Numbered from the stretch's first letter, positions 7,702 through 16,121 are shown. The stretch is DNA of 17,974 nucleotides from Chloroflexota bacterium (GCA_030610225.1 JAUWSD010000003.1:1-17974), one strand, 5' to 3'. The notes: generated from the sequence alone by a model not told the origin. Numbers and translations: made by a program.

Positions 7702-8682
7702 ATGGTAGTAAAGTCCGGCGATGTCCTAAAAGATCGCTACAAGATCGAGCGATTCATAAACCAGGGTGGAATGGGCAACATTTTTCAGGCTGAAGATCTC
7801 AGGCTGGAAGGACGCCAATGCGCTGTTAAGGAAATTCGCCTTGATACCAGTCTGCCCGAAAAAACCATTACTCAATCCAGAAAACAATTCAAAAAAGACG
7901 CAACTGTACTTGCCAGGCTCGACCATGCTAATCTTCCAAAAGTGTCCGATTTCTTTTCAGAAGGTCAGAGCGACTTTCTGGTGATGGATTTTGTGCCAGG
8001 AGAAGACCTGCGCACTAAAATGATCCAGGCAAGGCAAAGAAAAGAACATTTAGATGAACGGGATGTGCTTAAATGGGCTACCCAGTTGTCTGATGCGCTC
8101 ATTTATCTTCACAACCAAAAACCCCCGATCTAGCACAGGGACATTAAACCCGGTAACCTGAAGATCACACCAGATGGGGTCTTGAAATTAGTTGACTTCG
8201 GGCTGGTTAAGATAATGGCACCGGAAGATGCAACCATTACGGTGATACAGGGACGTGGAACAGCACTATACACACCGATCGAGCAGTACGGCGGAGATAC
8301 CGGCCATACAGATGTGCGCAGCGATATTTACTCCTTTGGGGCGACACTCTATCACCTGGTAACCAATCAGCCACCGCTGGAAGCGCGGGAACTATTCCTG
8401 AAACCGAATTCATTGCCTTCAATATTGGGTTTCAATGAGAAGATTAGTCCCAGAACAGCAAGAGCGATTGAATGGGCTATGAGCCTGCATCCCGACCAGC
8501 GCCCTGAAAGTGTGCTTGCATTTAGGGATACCTTATTGGGGGATTGGAATCCAAAGTCAAGATTGAGCGCTGTTCTGCCACCACCAACATTCGCTGATGT
8601 GATCAATACAAAAGAAGAGCGCCGCTTATTATGGGCGGCGACAGGTTTGCTGCTGATCAGTTTGATAACTGCTTTAAATTAA
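7702..8682 (+). pseudogene. Ser/Thr protein kinase (Hanks type) interrupted by an in-frame TAG
   Basis: The frame encodes a 326-codon Hanks-type kinase with a TAG at codon 144 (8131-8133). Before the stop are the glycine loop INQGGMGNIF (first Gly replaced by Asn) and the catalytic lysine in CAVKEI (K43). Directly after it come H-R-D147-I-K-P-G-N and D165-F-G, followed by a normal activation loop (GTALYTPIEQYGG) and C-lobe (SDIYSFGATLYHL). A single C-terminal hydrophobic helix (about 309-325) has almost no tail, so there is no sensor domain. The frame is intact on both sides, so one base change explains the break. As written, the product would be an N-lobe fragment without catalytic residues. 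The ATG at 7702 is preferred over the GTG at 7591 because AGGA lies 4 bases upstream and the kinase domain begins immediately. The 3' end overlaps the GH3-like gene by TTAA. It could be a true recent pseudogene, a read-through gene or a sequence error. Confidence 0.85.
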
Positions 8683-11453
8683 CTTTCCCGCATTTTTGTT
8701 CCAAGAGATTTCCAGATCATTCCCACCAACCACCCCATTAAACACCCGATCGCAGTGATGATTGCTACCTGCCAAAGAGTCTTTGATATTAATACTTCTA
8801 TCACCATACCAGCACCGGATGAGAGCAGGGTTATCATCAGAACCCCTCCAATGAATGTTGTGAACGCATACCGGATTCCCCAGCGAATTTGGCCGGAATT
8901 CACTGCGATCTGATATGCGAAGATACTGATGAATACAGCGATCATTACAAGCAGGAACCAAAGCCCAATTGTTACTTCACCTCTAGACAGAGCGATGAGC
9001 ATCTCACTCTGGTTTAAAATATTTCCCTGCCCACTTCCATCCCCGGGCACATAAACAACCTCAGTTTCAGTAGGGTTATTTACGTCAATGATATCCAGTT
9101 TGAGAGGTTCTGTTGTCAGAGAATCTGCGATCAGCGAGATAATGCTCAGGGCACCAGCATTATCGAGGGTGACATTCACTGCTGCGATCCCGTTGGCAGT
9201 CAGAGCGCTGATCTCGCGCTGGCTGATGATCTCATTATTATTGATCGTGGTGAGTGAAAAGGTCGCTGGAGTATTGTCTGGAATAATGTTTCCATTGTGG
9301 TCAAGGATGCTGCTGGTCTGGATCAGGATCGTATCGCCGCTCTCATATTCGATCACAGTAACTTCTTCATGAGGGTTAGTAGCCTGATCAGCCAATTCAA
9401 CTCTCAGGTCAACAATCTGATCTGGAGCAGGGGAAAGAGCAACTGAGAGGTCATAGCCGGTACCCTCTATAGAAACGGGTGATGCGCCAGGTGCTGCAAC
9501 TTCTTTGAATAATAACCTTACGGCAACCTCAATGAATTGCGGCTGTTTACTGTATAGACCGTAGATCACAGAGACATTTGAAATACCGGTAGTGTCCAGA
9601 TAGTAAGGAGCATTCAAAGCAAAGACTACTGTCTTCTTCTGTTGGATCAGGTCGAAGCGTTCGTTGATCAACTGCTGGAATGCCAATGAATCTGGGTTAG
9701 CTCCATTGATCTCTTCCAGGAGGAAGATGATCCAGTCTGCTGATGTGATATCAGATTCAAATTGAGGTGATACTGGGCCTTCCTCACTAAGGAACGCAGC
9801 TAGATTTTTCAAGGAATATGAGCTCATATTTCGATCTACAACCCTGCTGCCGGCATCAGGACCATATAGCTTTAATGCGAGTTGTTCAAATTGATCCACA
9901 GACAGGATATCGATCTCAGCACAATCTGAGCACTGCTGTGCTGAATCAGTATCAGTGATGATCACGATCTTATCACTTTGAAGCGGCGCTTCTGGCATTG
10001 AAATATCAAGGTCCTCCAGGCTTGGGGAGATCAGGGTTGCAGCCTCAAGTGCAGTAGACAAGGAATTGTCCTGGGAAATTCCAATCAATTCCAGGTCGAT
10101 CGTTTCGCCGATCACTTCTGAAGGTTCAAAGTTGGGATAGAGCTTATATTTAGTAGTTAGTATCCGCAGTACAGCTTCGTCGACTCTTTGAGCAAATAGG
10201 TCATCTTCCTGATATTTCTGGATAAAGAGGTCGATTGTCCTGGTTATATTTGGAAATGAATTTCCATATGTGAGATTATCGAATTCATAATTACCCAGAT
10301 TCAGAATTTCATTACCGGCAAGGAAGGCGTTCAATGCTACCAGACGCACATCAAATTCCTCTTCCTGAGCAGCATAGAATCGCTGAATCGCATTTGAGCT
10401 GAGGTCATCACTTACCAATAAACCGCCTGCAGTCCTCCAATTCAGGAATATTGTCTGGTTGATCAGATTCTGCAAATTTGTTTCATCAAAACTGAGGGGG
10501 CGCGTAGTTGTTCTGATGGTTCCCTGGAGGCCTTCATATTTTGCATGTGCTATCTGCAATCCATCAAGAATTGTTGATGGATCTTCATTCATGTCAGTCA
10601 GCTCGCTGAAAGCAACAAGGTCGGTATTAATTAGCTCTTCATAAGTCTTACGTATGATCGGGATCTCATCATCAAGGGGTCTGTCAGGACTGCTAACCCC
10701 CGGGAAATCCTTGCCAATGACAAGCATAGTGTTACTGCTGCCTGTATGTACACCTGAAATATATGCTGCTCCCATCTTCGCGGTCCAGAAGGGGTTGCCC
10801 CCAAAACTGTTCACGTTGATATCACCATCGCTTTCAGGGCGTGGGGAGGATAAAATGTTCAATGATGGGCCAAGCAGCAGGTTGAAACCAAGATTTTGTA
10901 ATTCAAATCCCAGTACCTCTCCGGCACGAAATGCCAGATCAGTATTCCATGTTGCACCAAGGGCCATTTTGCTTGGTTGAGGAGAGAGTGCTGATAGGAT
11001 CTGATCGTTGGGTACACTGTCGCCGTCCTGGGAGATACCGATTAACAAAGGTACATATTGATCTGTGACCTCTGTCTGGGTTTCGAAATTGGTCAAAACT
11101 TCCAATGAAGATTCATATTCCAGTGTTTGTAATGACCTGTTCAGTTCAAATATGCTTTGAATAAGATTCTCATTATCAGAAAAATTGTCGTTATCCCTGT
11201 TGAGTATCACACCACCGATGTGATACTCCTTGATCAGCCTGGCGATCTCACTAAAGGAAGAAGTTTCAGTGCCATCAAATTGGATTAGGAATAATTGTCC
11301 GATCTTTTCTTCGGGTGTCATGATTTTCAGCAGTTCCTGAGCTTTTGACAGGGGACCAGAGTCCTGAGATGGCGGGGACGCCAAAACAGATCCGATCGGC
11401 TGGATCAACATAATAAGTGCAATCAGGAGGTTGATAGAACGGCGAAACTTCAA
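8679..11453 (-). CDS. Secreted, membrane-anchored GH3-like protein with degenerate active site
   Basis: This 924-residue protein has a signal peptide (about 1-26, ending SVLASPP), a glycoside hydrolase family 3 N-terminal-like barrel (about 38-440), and a region resembling the GH3 C-terminal domain (about 490-655). An Ig-like/Big-type beta domain follows (about 680-785), then three C-terminal membrane helices (about 828-850, 861-885, 894-915). Known GH3 beta-N-acetylglucosaminidases (NagZ) cut cell-wall GlcNAc linkages. Here the nucleophile segment SDD350LS is kept, but the DQEGGR-, KHFPGHG- and DSH-type motifs read SQDGDS (141-146), KDFPG (248-252) and PLD. LGP..DI and FG.DP have Asp to Asn changes. 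Hydrolase activity is therefore doubtful, and a binding or scaffold role on the cell surface is possible. The start is TTG, overlapping the upstream stop. Confidence 0.8.
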   Translation of the reverse strand: MKFRRSINLLIALIMLIQPIGSVLASPPSQDSGPLSKAQELLKIMTPEEKIGQLFLIQFDGTETSSFSEIARLIKEYHIGGVILNRDNDNFSDNENLIQSIFELNRSLQTLEYESSLEVLTNFETQTEVTDQYVPLLIGISQDGDSVPNDQILSALSPQPSKMALGATWNTDLAFRAGEVLGFELQNLGFNLLLGPSLNILSSPRPESDGDINVNSFGGNPFWTAKMGAAYISGVHTGSSNTMLVIGKDFPGVSSPDRPLDDEIPIIRKTYEELINTDLVAFSELTDMNEDPSTILDGLQIAHAKYEGLQGTIRTTTRPLSFDETNLQNLINQTIFLNWRTAGGLLVSDDLSSNAIQRFYAAQEEEFDVRLVALNAFLAGNEILNLGNYEFDNLTYGNSFPNITRTIDLFIQKYQEDDLFAQRVDEAVLRILTTKYKLYPNFEPSEVIGETIDLELIGISQDNSLSTALEAATLISPSLEDLDISMPEAPLQSDKIVIITDTDSAQQCSDCAEIDILSVDQFEQLALKLYGPDAGSRVVDRNMSSYSLKNLAAFLSEEGPVSPQFESDITSADWIIFLLEEINGANPDSLAFQQLINERFDLIQQKKTVVFALNAPYYLDTTGISNVSVIYGLYSKQPQFIEVAVRLLFKEVAAPGASPVSIEGTGYDLSVALSPAPDQIVDLRVELADQATNPHEEVTVIEYESGDTILIQTSSILDHNGNIIPDNTPATFSLTTINNNEIISQREISALTANGIAAVNVTLDNAGALSIISLIADSLTTEPLKLDIIDVNNPTETEVVYVPGDGSGQGNILNQSEMLIALSRGEVTIGLWFLLVMIAVFISIFAYQIAVNSGQIRWGIRYAFTTFIGGVLMITLLSSGAGMVIEVLISKTLWQVAIITAIGCLMGWLVGMIWKSLGTKMRES

Positions 11454-11465
11454 GCTTCTACCTCC
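11450..11465 (-). promoter_or_regulatory. Coupled TTG start with strong ribosome site
   Basis: On the minus strand the TGA of the phosphodiesterase gene (11450-11452) overlaps a TTG start (11451-11453) as TTGA. A GGAGG (11461-11465) lies 7 bases upstream of the TTG. This decides the start of the GH3-like gene and predicts translational coupling. Confidence 0.8.
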
Positions 11466-12205
11466 GCTCGAATTCTGATCGCAGTATCCGGGTGATCTGT
11501 AAAGATCCCATGAACGCCCATTTTGAATAATTTCCGCATTTGCTCTTCTTTGTTAACTGTGTAGGTGTGAATTCTTCTTTCTATCTTATTGTAATGTTTT
11601 ATCATCCGTGATGATACATCCCTGTAGTAGGGATGCAGTGCATCATGGGGGAGTGTTTTTGCGATCTGATTCCGTGTCTTGAAACCCAGAATACTTGGTT
11701 GAGCCAACAATCCGATCTTAACCTCGGGTAGGAGGAGTTGAATTTCCTTGATCATCTCGATGTTGAAAGAGGAGATCAATACCTGCTCCTGATTCCCGAG
11801 TTTTCTAATTATTGAAGTTACTTTTGCCGGCAGTTCCATTACCTGATCTGGGTCTGATTTCAATTCCACATTGATCAACATTTTTCCTGGGATCAATGAG
11901 AATACTTCTCCCAGAGCAGGGATGCTAACATCTTTATATTCATTTGAAAACCATGAACCCGCATCCAGCTCTTTTAATGATGCTAAGGTATGCTCTGAAA
12001 CCTTTCCGATACCGTTTGTAGTGCGCTCAAGGTTGGTGTCATGGATAACCATGACTTCACCATCAGCGGATAACTGTACATCAAGTTCGACCCCATCTGC
12101 ACCTAATTCAAAGGCTTTCTTGAATGCGGGGATGGTATTCTCTGGTGCGATGTAACTGAAGCCTCGGTGGGCGAAAACCATCGGGGTGCGAAGCTCGATA
12201 GACAT
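11450..12205 (-). CDS. Glycerophosphodiester phosphodiesterase (GDPD family)
   Basis: This 251-residue enzyme hydrolyses glycerophosphodiesters to glycerol 3-phosphate and an alcohol, for recycling of phospholipid head groups or wall polymers. The GDPD TIM-barrel motifs are complete: H13-R-G at the start, APE22-N-T, the metal ligands E40-L-D42, and the second catalytic histidine in VIHD (H55). The motif NVELK follows in the middle and GIFTDHPD near the C-terminus. There is no signal peptide, so it is probably cytoplasmic, like UgpQ-type enzymes. The length is normal for single-domain GDPDs. It is the middle gene of a three-gene operon: it begins 3 bases after the AAA+ ATPase stop and overlaps the GH3-like start by 4 bases. 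The Shine-Dalgarno is weak, so translation may depend on coupling to the upstream gene. Confidence 0.94.
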   Translation of the reverse strand: MSIELRTPMVFAHRGFSYIAPENTIPAFKKAFELGADGVELDVQLSADGEVMVIHDTNLERTTNGIGKVSEHTLASLKELDAGSWFSNEYKDVSIPALGEVFSLIPGKMLINVELKSDPDQVMELPAKVTSIIRKLGNQEQVLISSFNIEMIKEIQLLLPEVKIGLLAQPSILGFKTRNQIAKTLPHDALHPYYRDVSSRMIKHYNKIERRIHTYTVNKEEQMRKLFKMGVHGIFTDHPDTAIRIRAEVEA

Positions 12206-12208
12206 AAA

Positions 12209-13519
12209 TCAGATATCCACAAAGAAGGCAGTTGCGGCTTTTGTCATTGTTTCAATCGTTAGTTCTGGTTCAGTAGCTGAATATCGTGATATATCTATTA
12301 TCTGATCGCATATATCGCGGGGGTGTGAAGCGCGCAGTTTTCTGTTCTTTTCCACGTACCAGTGTTGGAGTAGGTGGACGATCGCTTCGTCGTTATACTC
12401 AATTCCCCGCGACTCGGCAACATGCGTGAAAATCTGGCGGTATTCCTCATAGCTTGGGTCTGTGATGTTGATCTTATGTCTTAAGCGTCTGAGGAAGGCT
12501 TCATCAACCAGGTCCCGTGGTGGGAGGTTTGTCGAGAAGATCACCAGAACGTCAAAGGGAACTTCGATCTTTCTGCCGGTGTGGAAGGAAAGATAATCGA
12601 TCCTGTTTTCCAGGGGTACGATCCATCTGTTCAAAAGGTCTCTCGGGCGAACCATCTGGCGTCCAAAGTCGTCGATCAGAAGGACGCCCCCATTAGCTTT
12701 CAGTTGAAAAGCAGCTTCATAGAATCTGTTGGTTGGATCATATACGAGATCCAGGCCTGCCATAGTCAACTCACCGCCGGTTACAACAAATGGTCTCTTG
12801 ATCTTGATCCAACGGGGGTCAGTTTTTTCGGCCATTTTCTTGATAGTGCTTTTTTGAGACAGGCTAGCGGTGTCTACTACTTTTTGATGGTTGACTTCAT
12901 CATAGAGTTTGATCACCTGCCCGTCAACATAAAGGGAATAAGGGATGTACATGGTTTCAGAGCCGGAAAGTTCTCCTATAGCCCTGGCAATAGAGGTTTT
13001 TCCGTTTCCAGGAGGGCCATACAGGAATATGGACGCTCCAGAGTTAACAGCAGGGCCAAGCTTATGGAAAATATCTTCTGAGAGAACAAGGTCAGACATC
13101 GCCTGTCTCATTATCCTTGGGGTAGCGTTGATCCTCCCTCTACTCTGAGCAGTGATAGCGTAGTTGTAATCCTCGATCGGAACCGGGGCGGGTCCGGTGT
13201 ATTGGCTGCGGCCGATCGCTTCCCGCGCACGTTCGATGCCTGCACGTGTAATCGCATATTGATATGCTCCTTCACCCAAACCACCTATCTGAGTGCGAAC
13301 CTCCACGAATTTTTCTTTTTTGAGATTATCAAGGATATGCTCAATTATGCCGTTAAAAGGAAGGGCAGTCCGACCAGCAACCTCATATCCATTTAAATAT
13401 CCGCTGAAATACAGGATCTTTAGCACAAGGTCCTGTATCCAGAGAAATGTAAGACCAGTGTCTTCTATCTTTTCAATTACTCGTGGAATGAATCCACCAC
13501 CTCTATTAAATCTTTCCAT
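12209..13519 (-). CDS. AAA+ ATPase with N-terminal winged-helix-like region
   Basis: This 436-residue AAA+ ATPase has Walker A GPPGNGKT, Walker B LLIDDFG, sensor 1 STN and a probable arginine finger in FLRRLRHK (positions about 168-175, 280-286, 329-331 and 342-349 from this start). The first 120 residues resemble a winged-helix or PadR-like fold (ending YQYAITRAGIERAREAI), followed by a linker rich in Pro and Tyr. There is no membrane segment. Relatives in several phyla are often described as ATPases with predicted chaperone activity linked to pilus assembly; no pilus genes are present here, so the role is unknown. It is the first gene of an operon with the phosphodiesterase and the GH3-like protein. 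The ATG at 13519 is chosen because GGAGG (13526-13530) lies 6 bases upstream. The in-frame TTG one codon earlier would have only 3 bases of spacing. Confidence 0.87.
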   Translation of the reverse strand: MERFNRGGGFIPRVIEKIEDTGLTFLWIQDLVLKILYFSGYLNGYEVAGRTALPFNGIIEHILDNLKKEKFVEVRTQIGGLGEGAYQYAITRAGIERAREAIGRSQYTGPAPVPIEDYNYAITAQSRGRINATPRIMRQAMSDLVLSEDIFHKLGPAVNSGASIFLYGPPGNGKTSIARAIGELSGSETMYIPYSLYVDGQVIKLYDEVNHQKVVDTASLSQKSTIKKMAEKTDPRWIKIKRPFVVTGGELTMAGLDLVYDPTNRFYEAAFQLKANGGVLLIDDFGRQMVRPRDLLNRWIVPLENRIDYLSFHTGRKIEVPFDVLVIFSTNLPPRDLVDEAFLRRLRHKINITDPSYEEYRQIFTHVAESRGIEYNDEAIVHLLQHWYVEKNRKLRASHPRDICDQIIDISRYSATEPELTIETMTKAATAFFVDI

Positions 13520-13560
13520 CAAGTTCCTCCATGGATGTTCAATATCTCAACATTATACAG

Positions 13561-13569
13561 ATTATAGCA
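13561..13569 (-). promoter_or_regulatory. Extended -10 promoter of the AAA-GDPD-GH3 operon
   Basis: The minus strand reads TGCTATAAT here, an extended -10 element. A second TATAAT follows at 13552-13557. No good -35 is seen for either, which is common with extended -10 promoters. Confidence 0.5.
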
Positions 13570-13592
13570 TGCAGACTTTTATTGATTGGTGC

Positions 13593-13620
13593 TTGTGAGC
13601 CTATCAATCTGGAATATAAT
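13593..13620 (+). promoter_or_regulatory. Sigma70-type promoter of the glycosyltransferase gene
   Basis: TTGTGA (13593-13598) and TATAAT (13615-13620) are 16 bases apart. The ATG at 13627 is 6 bases past the -10, so the A of the start codon is the expected first transcribed base. Confidence 0.7.
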
Positions 13621-13626
13621 TTTGAT

Positions 13627-14310
13627 ATGAAATTATCCGTGGTAATGCCTGTATTCAATGAAAAGAGTACTCTCAATGAAATAGTTGAGAAAGTGCTTGC
13701 AATGCAGATTGTATCTGAGCTCCTAATCGTTGACGATCATTCCACCGATGGCACCAGAGAATTGCTCAAGGAATTTGTTGCGATCGACAGGATCAGGGTG
13801 ATATTAAAGGATAAGAATGAGGGAAAAGGTTCAGCGGTGACCCTTGGTATCAGGCATGCCAAAGGAGATGTGATCCTGATACAGGATGCTGATCTGGAAT
13901 ATAATCCTAGTGATTACCCGGCTTTAATGAAACCAATTGAGGATGGGGATGTAGATGTTGTGTATGGATCGCGCTTCCTGAGGAAACCCGAACTCGCCTT
14001 ATATTTCTCCAGCAGAATGGCTAACCGGTTCTTGACATTTGTTACCAATTTGCTTTATGGCAGCAAACTCACAGACATGGAGACATGTTATAAGGCTTTC
14101 AGGAAAGAGGTGGCAGCAGGGATCGATATTAAGGCTAAACGTTTTGATTTCGAACCTGAATTTACTGCCAAGATAATGAAAAGGAAATTTTCCTACACTG
14201 AGGTGCCGGTCTCTTTCTATCCAAGGTCATATGAAGCGGGAAAGAAGATCGGTATCATGGATGGGCTTGAAGCGTTTTGGACTCTGGTCAAGTATAGATT
14301 CGTAGATTAA
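13627..14310 (+). CDS. Family 2 glycosyltransferase, DPM1/DPM synthase-like
   Basis: This 227-residue GT-A fold glycosyltransferase transfers a sugar from a nucleotide donor, in this subgroup typically to a polyprenyl phosphate. It begins with the family hallmark LSVVMPVFNEKSTL and has IVDDHSTDGT, the NEGKG loop (64-68), and the metal-binding D87-A-D89 in IQDADLEY. DVVYGSRF follows in the middle. There are no membrane helices, unlike longer DPM-like enzymes with C-terminal anchors. The ATG at 13627 is chosen over the one at 13531: the alignment to the family starts exactly there, and a TATAAT lies 6 bases upstream, inside the longer frame. It is divergent from the AAA+ operon, and its TAA overlaps the recJ stop by TTAA. 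Acceptor and sugar cannot be read from the sequence. Confidence 0.9.
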   Translation: MKLSVVMPVFNEKSTLNEIVEKVLAMQIVSELLIVDDHSTDGTRELLKEFVAIDRIRVILKDKNEGKGSAVTLGIRHAKGDVILIQDADLEYNPSDYPALMKPIEDGDVDVVYGSRFLRKPELALYFSSRMANRFLTFVTNLLYGSKLTDMETCYKAFRKEVAAGIDIKAKRFDFEPEFTAKIMKRKFSYTEVPVSFYPRSYEAGKKIGIMDGLEAFWTLVKYRFVD

Positions 14311-15995
14311 GCGGGAATGATATCGACTATATTCAGCTGCAGGCTTCTTCTGCCATTGAAGATGTTCAACTCAAATTTGTAAGCAATATCAACAAATGTT
14401 TCCATTTTATCGAGCATATCTCCTAAATTAAAAGCAATCGCGTCAAATACCACTCTTCCGTCTGACAGGCTCAATTTCAAGTGATTGTTATCCCGTCCTA
14501 CAGTCCGTTTGCTGCGCACCTGCACCCTTCGGGAAATGAATATTGGCTCACTGTTTCCGTACCCTGTTGGTTCAAGCTGCTCCAATTCTTTGATCAGAGA
14601 TGGTGCCAGGTCGCTCAATTTGGCATTTGCATCTGCCAGGATAACCGGCCTCAGGTCAACTCCTGAGAGTTGTTCTTTGCTAATCCTCTTCAGGCGTTTT
14701 ACAAATTCATCAAGGTTGCTATTTTTTACCGTAAAGCCTGCTGCTGCTGCATGCCCGCCGAAATGGTCAAGCAGATCGGCACATTGTTCAAGTGCAGCAG
14801 TGATGTGAAACTCAGGGATACTTCGGCATGAACCACGAGTGTGGGTTTCTGTCTGGTTTGCCACAATTGCAGGGCGGTAATAATTTTCTGCCAGGCGAGA
14901 GGCTGCCAGGCCAACCACACCAGGGATAAAATCCCGGTGAGCGGCAAAGATGATAAATTCCTTTTCTATTTCATCGCCAAGCAGTTCGCGTGCTTTCTCA
15001 TGAATATTGACGGTCTCTTTCTGGCGTTCGCGGTTGATGTTATCGAGTTTCTGAGCCAGATTTCCAGCTGTGATCGGGTCTTTGGACATTATCAGATCGA
15101 AAGAATCGCCTGCAGAACCCAGCCGGCCTGCTGCATTGATGCGCGGTCCGATCGTGAAGCCGATCTTCCCGGTATTGACCTCTGCTGGCTGTACACCTGC
15201 GATTCCCAGAAGCGAAAAAATTCCCTGCCTGGTTGATCGCTGGATATTATCTATGCCCTGGGCAACTAAAACGCGGTTCTCTCCCAGCAGTGGAACAAGG
15301 TCAGCAACTGTGCCGATAGCGACAAGATCGAGCAACTCCTCTGCTTTGATGGGAGCATTTGGATATGACTCAAGCAGGGCGCAGGCCAGTTTGTATGCAA
15401 CGCCAACTCCTGCAAGGTCCTTTTCTTCGTAGTCATCTTCTGGTTGCTTGGGGTTAATTACAGCGATCGCTTCAGGGATTTGTGACCCGACGGTGTGGTG
15501 GTCTGTGATGATCAGGTCAAGTCCTATCTCTTTAGCATGTTTCGCTTGTTCAACAGCTCTTATTCCGCAGTCAACTGTGACCACTAACCCGGTGCCATTT
15601 GCCTTCAGCTCTTCAAGCTTTGAATTCTTCAACCCATATCCATCATCAACCCGATTAGGGAGAAATTCTTTAACATTCGCATCTAAAGCCCTCAGCAGGA
15701 TTACCAATAGAGCTGAAGATGTAACCCCATCGGCATCGAAGTCACCGTAAATGATTATCTTTTCATTATTTTCAATTGCTGTACGGATCCTGCTTACAGC
15801 TTCAGGTATTCCCAGCAAACCGGAATTTGTTGTATCAGATTTTGAGATATTCAGGAAATCAATTGCTTCTGCAGAACTTGCGATCCCCCTGTTGAAAAGG
15901 ATCTGGCGGAACAATGGTGAATATTCTTGTAATTCTCTGTTTGCTTCCTCAGTTATTGGTGCTGCAGTGGTCCATCTTTTTGCTAATTTTGTCAT
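14307..15995 (-). CDS. recJ: Single-stranded-DNA-specific exonuclease RecJ
   Basis: This 562-residue 5'-3' single-stranded-DNA exonuclease of recombination and mismatch/base-excision repair has normal RecJ length. The DHH-superfamily motifs are intact: GDFDADG (84-90), the VTVDCG strand (139-144), DHH (165-167) and a central GPRINAAGRLGSA (283-295). The DHHA1 part shows SCRSIPEFHI and the glycine-rich FGGHAAAAGF (412-421). The C-terminal OB-like region ends in SLQLNIVDIIPA. It is a single gene on the minus strand, divergent from yvcK, and it converges with the glycosyltransferase with a 4-base overlap of stops. The upstream region lacks a strong Shine-Dalgarno (only GGGA about 6 bases before the ATG) and has a weak promoter. 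Confidence 0.95.
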   Translation of the reverse strand: MTKLAKRWTTAAPITEEANRELQEYSPLFRQILFNRGIASSAEAIDFLNISKSDTTNSGLLGIPEAVSRIRTAIENNEKIIIYGDFDADGVTSSALLVILLRALDANVKEFLPNRVDDGYGLKNSKLEELKANGTGLVVTVDCGIRAVEQAKHAKEIGLDLIITDHHTVGSQIPEAIAVINPKQPEDDYEEKDLAGVGVAYKLACALLESYPNAPIKAEELLDLVAIGTVADLVPLLGENRVLVAQGIDNIQRSTRQGIFSLLGIAGVQPAEVNTGKIGFTIGPRINAAGRLGSAGDSFDLIMSKDPITAGNLAQKLDNINRERQKETVNIHEKARELLGDEIEKEFIIFAAHRDFIPGVVGLAASRLAENYYRPAIVANQTETHTRGSCRSIPEFHITAALEQCADLLDHFGGHAAAAGFTVKNSNLDEFVKRLKRISKEQLSGVDLRPVILADANAKLSDLAPSLIKELEQLEPTGYGNSEPIFISRRVQVRSKRTVGRDNNHLKLSLSDGRVVFDAIAFNLGDMLDKMETFVDIAYKFELNIFNGRRSLQLNIVDIIPA

Positions 15996-16024
15996 TGAGA
16001 TTCCCGTTAGTTTATTGAGTGTCT

Positions 16025-16030
16025 ATTCTA
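16025..16030 (-). promoter_or_regulatory. Possible -10 element for recJ
   Basis: The minus strand reads TAGAAT about 30 bases before the recJ ATG. No matching -35 is evident at standard spacing. Confidence 0.25.
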
Positions 16031-16083
16031 CCTTAAACATTTAATTCATGGAAAAACGGCAATTTCTGGCAAGACCTCATTCG

Positions 16084-16112
16084 TTGACTCATTTATTAAT
16101 AATTGTTATGAT
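16084..16112 (+). promoter_or_regulatory. Strong sigma70 promoter of yvcK
   Basis: TTGACT (16084-16089) and TATGAT (16107-16112) have an ideal 17-base spacer, and TGT precedes the -10. The ATG at 16122 is 9 bases past the -10, leaving at most a 2-3 base leader with no ribosome site. Confidence 0.8.
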
Positions 16113-16121
16113 GCATTAAAT

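Noticed and set aside
8131..8133. Pyrrolysine or genome-wide TAG recoding
   Set aside because: The CpXC gene ends in TAG directly before a terminator, so TAG acts as a stop. No recoding element is evident, and pyrrolysine has no expected role at this kinase position.
13520..13522. TTG start for the AAA+ ATPase
   Set aside because: GGAGG is only 3 bases away from it, while the next codon, ATG at 13519, has ideal 6-base spacing.
13531..13626. Upstream ATG extending the glycosyltransferase by 32 residues
   Set aside because: The extension contains the predicted promoter (TTGTGA and TATAAT) and shows no family similarity; the GT2 domain begins at the ATG at 13627.
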